A DNA stretch of 26,176 nt, from assembly GCA_018221005.1 (NCBI GenBank), contig JAAOXW010000017.1, forward strand, positions 1 through 26,176, written 5' to 3'. The notes under the pieces are model-generated. The model saw nothing but the letters and a program-made list of their open reading frames with translations. It did no database searches and was not told the DNA's origin. Source of the stretch: Candidatus Altarchaeota archaeon (GTDB lineage Archaea > SpSt-1190). Below, piece after piece: positions 16,295 to 22,863 of the stretch; positions within the stretch are counted from its first letter, which is position 1; every line of letters starts with the position of its first letter. A program made the position numbers and the translations under genes.

Positions 16295-16681
16295 ATGAAA
16301 CTCAAAAACTTTGATCTGCGAACACAAGTTCATGCGACTGAGGATGAGACCTTGATTATTGAACGCCTTGAGGCGCTTTTTGGGATAAAACTTCGTAGGG
16401 AAGAGGCTATGGGCCACTGGAAGAATCCCATTACTACGCTTGAGGGCAGTGGGGATGCCAAACTGGCAGAAAAATATCTTAAAAAACTAAAAGTCCTGAA
16501 ACTTTCCGATATTTTATCGCGCTGTGAAAAAAACAAGTTTTTTGTGCGACTCAATAAGGAAGCTGCAGTCGCGGGGCGATTGGTGTTGGGAACCGACCTC
16601 CAACTTGTTTTTATTTTCAGTGGACATGCCCCTCAACCTGATGATGTTGCCACTCTGGTCGCCTCTTTTTGGAAGGCTTAA
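16295..16681 (+). CDS. COG1325-type RNA-binding protein (predicted exosome-associated)
   Basis: This 128-residue protein resembles the archaeal COG1325/DUF54 family. The N-terminal VHATEDE segment, GHWKNPIT near residue 40 (family GH-GNPI), a central K-L segment and FVRLNKEAAVAGRL (family LRFDKQ-A--GE) line up in order and spacing. The family is predicted to bind RNA and is often encoded near L15e, Rpp30 and exosome genes in archaea; its biochemical role is not firmly known. It begins 1 bp after the aRF1 stop and is followed with no gap by the PHP gene. Rpp30, Pop5 and L15e all lie within the next 6 kb. Confidence 0.75.
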   Translation: MKLKNFDLRTQVHATEDETLIIERLEALFGIKLRREEAMGHWKNPITTLEGSGDAKLAEKYLKKLKVLKLSDILSRCEKNKFFVRLNKEAAVAGRLVLGTDLQLVFIFSGHAPQPDDVATLVASFWKA

Positions 16682-17314
16682 ATGCTAGAAGTCCACCAGA
16701 ACATTGTGAGAGTGGATCTTCACGTACATACTAATTTTAGTGATGGGAAAAATAGCCCTGTCGAAATGATAGCTGGTGCAAAGCGGGCGGGTTTGGGTGC
16801 CATTGCCATAACAGACCACAACACAGTTGAAGGGTGGAAGAACTTGAATTTGCGCCCCAACGGTTTTATTGTTCTGCCGGGAACTGAATTGAGCACAGAC
16901 AAGGGGCATGTAATTCTAGTGGGCATTAAGGACATGCCACCCACAAAAATCTTAGAGGAGCTACTCGACTGGGTTAAGGACAATAACGTCTTTGCAGCGG
17001 CAGCACACGTATATGACCTACCTTTCCGAAACCCAATGGGGGACTATGCCTTTGAAGTTTTCAAAGTAATTGAGGCCATGAATGGCCAGACTCCACGCCA
17101 TATGTGTAAGCGGGCCATAAGTGCGGCTGTGAAAAACAACATCAAGTACCTCTGTAACAGCGATGCACATAAGGTACAGCATTTGGGAACCTATTACAAC
17201 AATGTTCCGGGGGAGACTGCGGAAGAACTAATGGATAACCTTCTGAAGGGTAATTTTGAGCCCCTCCTAAAACTTCCACATTCCTTTGATTTTGTGTCTA
17301 AGAGAATTTTTTAA
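16682..17314 (+). CDS. PHP-domain metal-dependent phosphoesterase
   Basis: Stand-alone PHP domain (210 aa), a trinuclear-metal phosphoesterase fold. Metal ligands are visible: DLHVHTNFSDG (HVH at 14-16), TDHNT (44-48), PGTELS with Glu69, AAAHV with His109, and NSDAHK (159-164). Relatives hydrolyse oligonucleotides, 3',5'-nucleoside bisphosphates or small phosphoesters; the substrate here is open. A role in RNA turnover is suggested only by neighbours. The ATG directly abuts the stop of the COG1325 gene, with a weak GGAAGG upstream, so it should be cotranscribed with prf1. Its own TAA lies inside the TATA box of trm56. Confidence 0.87.
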   Translation: MLEVHQNIVRVDLHVHTNFSDGKNSPVEMIAGAKRAGLGAIAITDHNTVEGWKNLNLRPNGFIVLPGTELSTDKGHVILVGIKDMPPTKILEELLDWVKDNNVFAAAAHVYDLPFRNPMGDYAFEVFKVIEAMNGQTPRHMCKRAISAAVKNNIKYLCNSDAHKVQHLGTYYNNVPGETAEELMDNLLKGNFEPLLKLPHSFDFVSKRIF

Positions 17315-17316
17315 AA
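17307..17316 (+). promoter_or_regulatory. TATA box of trm56, overlapping the PHP gene stop codon
   Basis: TTTTTTAAAA spans the TAA of the PHP gene (17312-17314) and is centred 24-25 bp before the GTG at 17336. This implies a separate leaderless transcript. Confidence 0.55.
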
Positions 17317-17335
17317 CGAGAAGCCTTCTTGAACT

Positions 17336-17881
17336 GTGATAAAAGTAATGCGCTTTGGCCATCGAAAGGGCCGTGATACTAGGATAACTACACATGTTGG
17401 TCTGGTGGCACGGGCCTTTGGTGCCGATGAATTCATACTGGCTAACACTGATGCAAAAGGGCCCCTTCAAACTATAACTGACATTTGTAGCCGATGGGGA
17501 GGTGCCGAGTTTAAGACTGGTACGGTCACCAATTGGAAGAAGGCCATTACCGATTTTCAAAAAAACGGTGGTGTGGTGTGCCACTTGACTATGTATGGTA
17601 TGCCCCTTTCTGATTCACTACCCAAACTTCAGCAACACTTGGGCCAGAAAAAGAATTTATTAGTTTTTGTAGGGGCAGAGAAAGTTCCCTCAGAAATTTA
17701 TGACTTAGTGGATTTCAATGTGGCCGTTGGAAACCAACCTCACAGTGAAGTGGGGGCTCTTGCCGTTTTCCTAGACAGGCTTCTGGATGGCCGTCCTGTT
17801 GAGGACACTTCCCGCTTCTCAGACGCAAAATTGTCAATTGTTCCTCAAGAACATGGCAAAAAAACTCTTGAAAAAACCTAA
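17336..17881 (+). CDS. trm56: tRNA (cytidine(56)-2'-O)-methyltransferase Trm56
   Basis: SPOUT-class enzyme that 2'-O-methylates C56 in the T-loop of archaeal tRNAs using SAM. The N-terminal FGHRKGRDTRITTHVGLVAR (7-26) is the family hallmark. VGAEKVP (112-118) and GNQPHSEVGALAVFLDR (132-148) form the trefoil-knot cofactor site. Its 181 residues are normal for the family. The start is the GTG at 17336; the internal ATG at codon 5 is possible but would put the TATA box too far upstream. Presence of Trm56 implies C56 is not modified by a box C/D guide here. Confidence 0.93.
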   Translation: MIKVMRFGHRKGRDTRITTHVGLVARAFGADEFILANTDAKGPLQTITDICSRWGGAEFKTGTVTNWKKAITDFQKNGGVVCHLTMYGMPLSDSLPKLQQHLGQKKNLLVFVGAEKVPSEIYDLVDFNVAVGNQPHSEVGALAVFLDRLLDGRPVEDTSRFSDAKLSIVPQEHGKKTLEKT

Positions 17882-17886
17882 TAAAT
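17879..17886 (+). promoter_or_regulatory. TATA box of rnp3, overlapping the trm56 stop codon
   Basis: TAATAAAT begins with the TAA of trm56 and is centred 23-24 bp before the GTG at 17906. It is a second instance of a promoter placed on a stop codon. Confidence 0.5.
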
Positions 17887-17905
17887 CCACGGACCTCACC
17901 CCTTT

Positions 17906-18475
17906 GTGACTTTCATAGATCTCTATGTCGGTGGGGCTTTTGATGGCCTTGAGGTTATCTCAACTAAGTTGTCTATTACGCCTAAGGTTGCGGGCAAGGA
18001 CTTGTTAATTACTAATGTTCGAAATGAGGTCAGAAAAGAACGAGAAAAGGTCAACTTACTTGCAGCTATGCCGGAAACTAATAACCAACTAACTCAGTTG
18101 CTCATTGAAACTCGATATGATTTTGTGATTATCCATCCCCGTGTTCGTCTGGGTAAGCGGGCAATAAGAATGTCAAAAAGATATGAGACGCCCCTTGTTT
18201 TTCCCGTCGAACCACTTTTTGAGTTGAGGGCATCAACCATCACCAAAGCTAGACGCAACCTCCTGAGAGCTCAACAATGGAATGGTTTTTTTGCTCTCTC
18301 TTCCGGCGCCCGCAAAGTGAGTGACCTGCGTGCAGGTCCAGAGATAGCTTCAATTGGTATACTATTGGGGTTGAATCAAAACTTTGCCAGAAAGGCAGTT
18401 GAAGTTCCAAATGCAGTTGTTGAGCGGGCAGAAAAACGAAAGCGGCAACTTAGCTGGGGAATCGAAGCAGTTTAA
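17906..18475 (+). CDS. rnp3: RNase P protein component 3 (Rpp30)
   Basis: Protein subunit of archaeal RNase P, which removes 5' leaders from pre-tRNA; Rpp30 pairs with Pop5. The 189-residue protein has a TIM-barrel-like pattern with FVIIHPRV near residue 73, VEPLFELR near 98, an N-LRAQQW helix, and the family-typical SSGARKVSDLRAGPEIASIG segment (131-150) followed by LLGL. Conserved SSGA and LR-P-- are diagnostic. The start GTG at 17906 is supported by TATA spacing. It is separated from the small Pop5-like gene by ahcY. Confidence 0.87.
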   Translation: MTFIDLYVGGAFDGLEVISTKLSITPKVAGKDLLITNVRNEVRKEREKVNLLAAMPETNNQLTQLLIETRYDFVIIHPRVRLGKRAIRMSKRYETPLVFPVEPLFELRASTITKARRNLLRAQQWNGFFALSSGARKVSDLRAGPEIASIGILLGLNQNFARKAVEVPNAVVERAEKRKRQLSWGIEAV

Positions 18476-18478
18476 AAG
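18471..18478 (+). promoter_or_regulatory. TATA box of ahcY, overlapping the rnp3 stop codon
   Basis: TTTAAAAG includes the TAA of rnp3 (18473-18475) and is centred 23-24 bp before the ATG at 18498, which I take as the ahcY start. Confidence 0.55.
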
Positions 18479-18497
18479 AACCCAATTACGGGCTTGT

Positions 18498-19733
18498 ATG
18501 GATGACATTGTCAAGAGCGGTTTGGCCAAAATAGATTGGGTTTCTAGATTCATGCCGGTGATAAATCACCTAAGTAAAGATTTCAAAAAAAATCAACCGC
18601 TTGCCGGTGTTAGGATTGCAGCTTGCTTGCATCTTGAAATGAAGACTGCCAGATTTGCCATGCTGCTTAAGGAAGGAGGTGCAGAAGTTGCACTCTGTCC
18701 CAGTAATCCCTTGAGTACCCAGGATGATGTTGTAGCTGCCTTGAACCATCTTGGAATTCCTACTTTTGCGAAACACGGATGCAGTCGGGAAGAATATTAT
18801 GAGTATGTGGATAAAGTCCTGGATATTAAACCCAATATTATTATTGATGATGGGGCTGATGTAACTGCAGTTGTTCACAGTAAACGAAAGGAACTGCTAA
18901 AAGACCTTTGGAGTGTGAATGAAGAGACAACCACGGGTGTAACTCGACTCCGTGCACTTTCTAAGGCAGGTGAACTAAAAATTCCCGCAATTGCGGTGAA
19001 CGATTCTATGTGCAAATTTTTGTTTGATAATCAACACGGAACTGGACAATCTTCATGGGATGGTATAATCAGAACCACTAATCGATTAATTGCAGGAAAA
19101 ACAGTAGTTATTTCGGGCTACGGTTGGGTTGGACGTGGACTTGCCTTGCGTGCGAGGGGACTTGGTGCGGATGTTATTGTTATTGAACCTGAGCCAGTAA
19201 GAGCAATAGAAGCTACTTTGAATGGATATAGGGTCATGACTATGAACAGCGCAGCCAAGCAGGGGGATATTTTTGTGACTGCAACAGGAAATAAAGACTG
19301 TCTTCGAAAAGAACATTTTGAAACTATGAAGGACGGAACTATGATTGCGAACTCCGGACACTTTGACGTTGAAATAAATATTGAAGATTTGGACGGGTTG
19401 GCTCAAGAAGTGAATGAACTAAAACCAAATATAACCGAATACAAAATGAAGGACGGAAGGCGAATTTATTTACTGGCTCACGGACGGCTAGTGAATTTGG
19501 CTGCGGGAGATGGGCACCCTGCCGAAATAATGGACATGAGTTTTGCAATTCATGCCATTGCTGCAAAGTATGTGACGGAGAATAAGGGAAAGCTTGAAAT
19601 AAAAGTTCACAATCTCCCCAAGACAGTAGATACTGAAATAGCCAGCATAAAACTGAAAGCCATGGGAATTGAAACTGAACAATTAACTGCCGAACAGAAG
19701 CACTATATGACTTCATGGGGGGAAGGAACATGA
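18498..19733 (+). CDS. ahcY: S-adenosylhomocysteine hydrolase
   Basis: NAD-dependent enzyme splitting S-adenosylhomocysteine to homocysteine and adenosine, relieving product inhibition of methyltransferases such as fibrillarin and Trm56. 411 residues from ATG 18498. The open frame extends 38 codons upstream into rnp3, but homology (KIDWVSRFMPV) and the TATA box support 18498. Motifs: EETTTG (142-147), VNDSMCK (167-173) with the catalytic lysine, GTGQSSWDGI (181-190), the NAD loop SGYGWVGRG (206-214), and the C-terminal LLAHGRLVNLAAGDGHP segment. FDNQHG replaces the more usual FDNRYG. Some methanogen relatives act on S-inosylhomocysteine, so exact substrate use is not certain. Confidence 0.93.
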   Translation: MDDIVKSGLAKIDWVSRFMPVINHLSKDFKKNQPLAGVRIAACLHLEMKTARFAMLLKEGGAEVALCPSNPLSTQDDVVAALNHLGIPTFAKHGCSREEYYEYVDKVLDIKPNIIIDDGADVTAVVHSKRKELLKDLWSVNEETTTGVTRLRALSKAGELKIPAIAVNDSMCKFLFDNQHGTGQSSWDGIIRTTNRLIAGKTVVISGYGWVGRGLALRARGLGADVIVIEPEPVRAIEATLNGYRVMTMNSAAKQGDIFVTATGNKDCLRKEHFETMKDGTMIANSGHFDVEINIEDLDGLAQEVNELKPNITEYKMKDGRRIYLLAHGRLVNLAAGDGHPAEIMDMSFAIHAIAAKYVTENKGKLEIKVHNLPKTVDTEIASIKLKAMGIETEQLTAEQKHYMTSWGEGT

Positions 19734-19966
19734 GATATTTGCGCGTAGAGTGGCTTGGAAGAAAACCCGATAATAAAGAATTAGTGGATTATCTCCGACA
19801 TATGTTTGGAAAGATGGGACTAATTGAATCAAAGTTTCGCGTAGTTGAAGACTTGTTAGCTTGTGAGGCTGTGTGGGTTGAAAAAATAAGGGGCGCACTA
19901 GCTTTGAAATGGCAGTTTAACGTGCTTAAAATTGGCGGCACCCAGAAGGGCGCACGATCCAATTAA
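19730..19966 (+). CDS. rnp2: RNase P protein component 2 (Pop5/Rpp14-like), small
   Basis: A 78-residue protein starting at ATG 19730, which overlaps the ahcY stop (ATGA). It looks like a short Pop5. It begins with MRYLRVEW (family MRxRYI-FE), has VEKIRGALALKWQFN in the middle (family V--VRAALAL) and ends VLKIGGTQKGARS (family LRVSGTIKRLRR). Pop5 forms the catalytic-RNA-activating pair with Rpp30, encoded one gene upstream. It is about 30-40 residues shorter than common Pop5 proteins. The chosen start removes five codons of a longer open frame. It converges on the helicase with a 4-bp overlap. The call rests on weak but ordered similarity plus context. Confidence 0.68.
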   Translation: MRYLRVEWLGRKPDNKELVDYLRHMFGKMGLIESKFRVVEDLLACEAVWVEKIRGALALKWQFNVLKIGGTQKGARSN

Positions 19967-21027
19967 CGACGCCCTTCCCAGGGACTAACGTGGAGTTCTA
20001 AGTCGGATGTTAATTTTCTGAAGATGTCAAAATCTGCAGGCGTTAACAAATTAATTACTGTACCTTTCTTTCCAGCCCTTCCCGTTCGCCCAGAACGGTG
20101 AACATAGGACTTAATGTCCTTTGGTAAATCCAAATTCACAACTAAATCCACATTAGGAATGTCCAAGCCACGTGCAGCAACGTCCGTTGCTACAATGCAC
20201 TTAGCACCGTTGGTGAATTTTTGGAGGGCTCGTTCTCTTGCCGCTTGACTCATGTCTCCGTGAAGCGATAATAGTTTTAATCGTTCACTAACTAATCTTG
20301 CAAATCTCTTTGTATTTGAAAACACAAGGACTTTATTACTTTTTTCTAGTAATATCCTGAGATTGTTAATTTTATTTCCCCTGTCCAAAAAGAAATGCCC
20401 AATTTCACTTGGCATATCTTCTCCTGCTTCCACAAAATCAGTCACTCCGAATTTTTTCCCGAGTTTCATAATTTGTGAATGGAGAGTTGCTGAAAATAAC
20501 CAGCATCGAACAGTTCTTGGTGTTGCACTAATCAGATATTCAACATCAGCTTTAAATCCCATGTCTAACATTCGATCAGCTTCGTCTAAGACTACAACTT
20601 TAGTTTTGTTCAGTTTCAAACTTCCCCTTCGGAGATGGTCAATTAATCTTCCCGGAGTTCCGATTACAACATCGGCATCTTTGAGTTGATTAAATTGCGG
20701 TTCATAACCGACACCCCCATAAACTATGGCGAACTTCAGCCAAGGGGCCACCTTTTTGATTACTTGATAATTCTGCAGTGCCAACTCTCTTGTTGGCGCC
20801 AGAACCAGTACTTGTGCATGGCCTTCCTTTGCTATAAGTTCTGCAATTGGAATTGCATACGCTAGCGTTTTTCCTGAGCCTGTTTTTGCTTTGGCTCCTA
20901 TATTTTTTCCCTCTAAAATGAGTGGAATTGTTTTGTATTGGACTGGAAAGGGGGTTTCAATTCCCATCTTATCCAGGGCCTCAACTGTCTTACGACTCAG
21001 GCCTAAATCCTTGAAATTTTTTGTCAT
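19963..21027 (-). CDS. DEAD-box RNA helicase (core only)
   Basis: ATP-dependent RNA unwinding enzyme of 354 residues, consisting of just the two RecA-like domains with no C-terminal extension. Motifs in order: Q motif (FKDLGL ... PFPVQ, Gln30), I AKTGSGKT (47-54), Ia PTRELA (78-83), GG (104-105), Ib TPGR (124-127), II DEAD (148-151), III SAT (179-181), V ATDVAARGLD (280-289) and VI HRSGRTGR (310-317). Likely roles are ribosome assembly, mRNA unwinding or cold response. Unlike its neighbours it has a strong SD (AAGGTGAT) 6 nt before ATG 21027, and a 5' leader. Confidence 0.95.
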   Translation of the reverse strand: MTKNFKDLGLSRKTVEALDKMGIETPFPVQYKTIPLILEGKNIGAKAKTGSGKTLAYAIPIAELIAKEGHAQVLVLAPTRELALQNYQVIKKVAPWLKFAIVYGGVGYEPQFNQLKDADVVIGTPGRLIDHLRRGSLKLNKTKVVVLDEADRMLDMGFKADVEYLISATPRTVRCWLFSATLHSQIMKLGKKFGVTDFVEAGEDMPSEIGHFFLDRGNKINNLRILLEKSNKVLVFSNTKRFARLVSERLKLLSLHGDMSQAARERALQKFTNGAKCIVATDVAARGLDIPNVDLVVNLDLPKDIKSYVHRSGRTGRAGKKGTVINLLTPADFDIFRKLTSDLELHVSPWEGRR

Positions 21028-21033
21028 TTTTAA

Positions 21034-21041
21034 ATCACCTT
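21034..21041 (-). promoter_or_regulatory. Strong Shine-Dalgarno site of the DEAD-box helicase
   Basis: The minus strand reads AAGGTGAT with a 6-nt spacer to ATG 21027. This is the best SD match in the window on a promoter-proximal gene and shows the mRNA is leadered. Confidence 0.7.
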
Positions 21042-21104
21042 GATTTCTCAGAAAGAATTTTTTTTCTACCTTCCCACTGAAATATTTACTACTATTTTTT
21101 AGTG

Positions 21105-21112
21105 ATTATAAA
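21105..21112 (-). promoter_or_regulatory. Probable TATA box of the DEAD-box helicase
   Basis: The minus strand reads TTTATAAT inside GGTTTATAATC. Initiation about 26 bp downstream would give a leader of roughly 55 nt, AT-rich with a poly-A/T stretch. A second candidate near 21085 (TAAATATTT) would give about 30 nt. Confidence 0.45.
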
Positions 21113-21124
21113 CCTTTTCATGAA

Positions 21125-21568
21125 TCACTGGCGTTCTTGGATCCGCGGATCCATTTCAGGGGCTTGTACCGCGTTTTTCGGCTGATTTTGTGGCTCAACA
21201 CTACTTTTTTCTGCAATGGCCTTCCACTTTTTGTCATCATTTCCACCTTGTTTTGATGCCGAATAAAAGAGGAGCAGCCCAATTAAGACTGCAGGCATGG
21301 GAAGTAGGAAAATAAATTGGAGTGTGCCTTGAAGGGATTTGCTAATCATGAAGAAGCCTTTCATGAAAAGGTAAGTGCTGATTCCTGCATAGATGAAGGA
21401 GATTACTCCTGCGAGCTTTTCTGACTTCCATGCGACAATGGGTAGTGCAAGAATTGGCATCATAATTAACCAAATGGTTCGGTTCAGTACTTCTGAGACT
21501 GTGAAAAACACAGCCACAATACCCATTATAGCACTAAATACAATGCCTGCAAGCCTCTCTCTATTCAT
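21125..21568 (-). CDS. Hypothetical four-helix membrane protein
   Basis: Not recognised. A 147-residue protein with four hydrophobic segments (about 5-26, 31-48, 51-75, 80-104) and a hydrophilic, Gln/Glu/Pro-containing tail (105-147) ending MDPRIQERQ. No catalytic motif or cysteine pair is visible. The ATG at 21568 has a TATA element centred about 28 bp upstream that overlaps the L15e stop codon, so it probably has its own leaderless transcript. Topology prediction would place both ends on the same side. Embedded in its 3' end is a 16-bp palindrome at 21137-21152, read here as ordinary coding sequence. Confidence 0.82.
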   Translation of the reverse strand: MNRERLAGIVFSAIMGIVAVFFTVSEVLNRTIWLIMMPILALPIVAWKSEKLAGVISFIYAGISTYLFMKGFFMISKSLQGTLQFIFLLPMPAVLIGLLLFYSASKQGGNDDKKWKAIAEKSSVEPQNQPKNAVQAPEMDPRIQERQ

Positions 21569-21592
21569 GTGAAAGTAAGGAAGTACTCCTTA

Positions 21593-21600
21593 ATTTATAT
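21593..21600 (-). promoter_or_regulatory. TATA box of the membrane protein gene, overlapping the L15e stop codon
   Basis: The minus strand reads ATATAAAT: the last L15e codon (ATA) and its TAA stop form the core of the box. It is centred 28 bp upstream of ATG 21568. Confidence 0.55.
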
Positions 21601-22095
21601 TTTGTATTTGGCTAGAACTTTGCCAGCTTTGGTGAGACTTCGGAACGCACGTCCCTTATTTGCACCCTTTGAAAGCCATCGAAAAGCCTTATCACTCTTA
21701 ATGACAGGATGACTCGGATCGACCATTATGATTTCAAACCACTTGCTCAAACCATCGTCGCCCGCAAGGTAGCTGTTTAGAACTTCCATGTTTCTAAATT
21801 TTCGGTTAGCCTTCTCCTCTGAGATTAATCGCAAACTCTTCTTGGGTGTGTATTTGAGGCGTCCCCTCTTACTGGGTTTTCGTCCAGCATGAAAACTTGG
21901 CCGGACTCGTCCTCCCTTTTTTACTCGGACTCTAACTACCATGAAGCCTTGTTTAGCTTTAAAACCAAGTGCCTTCGCCCTGTCTGGACGGCTTGGTGCA
22001 TCAAGCTTTAGAATCACAGGTTCACGTCGCCACTTTAGGATGCGTGTTCTCTTGCCTGCGTTCATTGACTCGATAAGCAGTTTTGAGTATGCCAT
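21595..22095 (-). CDS. rpl15e: Large-subunit ribosomal protein L15e
   Basis: Ribosomal protein of the archaeal/eukaryotic 50S/60S subunit. 166 residues, highly basic. Family features: an RILKWRREP segment near the N-terminus, APSRPDRAKALGFKAKQG, VRVRVKKGGR, GRKPSKRGRLKYTPKKSLR, a LNSYLAGDDG stretch and the IMVDPSHPVIKSD motif (family ILVDP-HP-I--D). Two in-frame ATGs compete, at 22107 and 22095. The TTTAAAA box centred at 22120 is 25 bp from 22095, so I choose the latter. It is shorter than the roughly 190 residues usual in archaea, the shortfall lying mostly at the N-terminus. Confidence 0.94.
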   Translation of the reverse strand: MAYSKLLIESMNAGKRTRILKWRREPVILKLDAPSRPDRAKALGFKAKQGFMVVRVRVKKGGRVRPSFHAGRKPSKRGRLKYTPKKSLRLISEEKANRKFRNMEVLNSYLAGDDGLSKWFEIIMVDPSHPVIKSDKAFRWLSKGANKGRAFRSLTKAGKVLAKYKI

Positions 22096-22116
22096 AGTTT
22101 GATGCAAAGTGTGAGG

Positions 22117-22123
22117 TTTAAAA
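22117..22123 (-). promoter_or_regulatory. TATA box of rpl15e
   Basis: The minus strand reads TTTTAAA, centred 25 bp from ATG 22095. It decides the start against ATG 22107, which would be only 13 bp away. Confidence 0.55.
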
Positions 22124-22180
22124 GACTATCTCTCGTACTTGCTCTACTATGAGATTAGGTTAAACCGCCTACAAAACAGT

Positions 22181-22219
22181 TGAAAAAACGCCCCCTCGCG
22201 CTTTAAACGTAAAAAGAAG
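22181..22219 (-). terminator. Candidate T-tract terminator after the ATP-grasp gene
   Basis: Downstream of the stop at 22230 the minus strand has CTTCTTTTTA and then CGTTTTTTCA, two T-runs suited to archaeal intrinsic termination. They lie in the 134-bp gap between the ATP-grasp gene and rpl15e, the largest non-coding gap here. I see no tRNA or C/D box RNA in it. Confidence 0.4.
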
Positions 22220-22229
22220 CCCGTAAAAC

Positions 22230-22811
22230 TCAAATTAATAATCGAACATCCACAACAAATACGCCCTCTTGGTTTACAATTACCGGATTTAGGTCCAACT
22301 CTTTGAAGTGGTCTGATTCTTTAATTGCAAATTTTGAGACTGCCAATATTAAGTCTATTAGTGCAGACTTATTCACCTTCTTACCACGGAAGCCTTCCAG
22401 GACTTTGCTAATTTCCGTATCTGCAATCATGGCATTTACTTCTTTCTTGTCAAGGTGCGGAAGTCGAAATGAAGTATCTTTGTAAATTTCAGTGAGAATT
22501 CCTCCTGCCCCGAACATGAGCATCTTGCCGAAGGTTGGGTCTTCAACTACACCCACAATCATTTCCTCGCCACGAATCAAGGGTTGAGCAAAGACATCTG
22601 CGACCTTGGAAATTTTTTTGAAGGCATTTTTAATTTCTTCATCAGTATGAAGGTCCACAAATACGAGACCTTTGTCCGTTTTGTGTTCGTCAGTATCTGC
22701 CTTCAAAACAAGGGGCCTTTTCATGGCCAACACCGCTTCTAATGATGCAACGGAACCAATGATATTCACTCCGTATTTTTTCAAAAGTTTTTGGGCACCA
22801 GAGATTTTCAT
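22230..22811 (-). CDS. ATP-grasp subunit of ADP-forming acyl-CoA synthetase (AcdB-like)
   Basis: 193-residue protein resembling the beta (ATP-grasp) subunit of archaeal ADP-forming acetyl-CoA synthetase, which converts acyl-CoA + ADP + Pi to acid + CoA + ATP. Motifs: LLKKYGV near the N-terminus; DEHKTDKG (41-48) with the family's conserved HK-S/T-D, its histidine being a candidate phosphate carrier; RGEEMIVGVVEDPTFGKMLMFGAGG; SFRLPHL; and the metal-binding ELDLNPVIV near the C-terminus. It is about 40 residues shorter than the Pyrococcus subunit. The partner alpha (CoA-binding) subunit is not in this window. It diverges from top6A across a 52-bp gap. Confidence 0.82.
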   Translation of the reverse strand: MKISGAQKLLKKYGVNIIGSVASLEAVLAMKRPLVLKADTDEHKTDKGLVFVDLHTDEEIKNAFKKISKVADVFAQPLIRGEEMIVGVVEDPTFGKMLMFGAGGILTEIYKDTSFRLPHLDKKEVNAMIADTEISKVLEGFRGKKVNKSALIDLILAVSKFAIKESDHFKELDLNPVIVNQEGVFVVDVRLLI

Positions 22812-22838
22812 GGTATCAGCGGTACATAAAGCGAGTTC

Positions 22839-22847
22839 TTTTTAAAA
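22839..22847. promoter_or_regulatory. Shared TATA-like element of the ATP-grasp gene and top6A
   Basis: TTTTTAAAA, nearly palindromic, lies in the 52-bp divergent gap. It is centred 21 bp before the top6A GTG at 22864 (24 bp before the adjacent GTG at 22867) and 32 bp before the opposite ATG at 22811. It could serve one or both directions. Confidence 0.4.
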
Positions 22848-22863
22848 CCCAAGCCTTTGATGT

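Noticed and set aside
18384..18497. 38-codon N-terminal extension of the SAH hydrolase overlapping rnp3
   Set aside because: The extension is out-of-frame rnp3 sequence; homology and TATA spacing start at ATG 18498.
21137..21152. 16-bp perfect palindrome TGGATCCGCGGATCCA
   Set aside because: It lies inside the membrane protein coding sequence, and a palindrome of this size is expected about 0.4 times by chance in a window of this length; no second copy is seen.
22096..22229. Possible small RNA gene in the largest non-coding gap
   Set aside because: No tRNA cloverleaf, no C/D (RUGAUGA...CUGA) or H/ACA pattern seen; promoter of rpl15e and T-tracts explain most of it.
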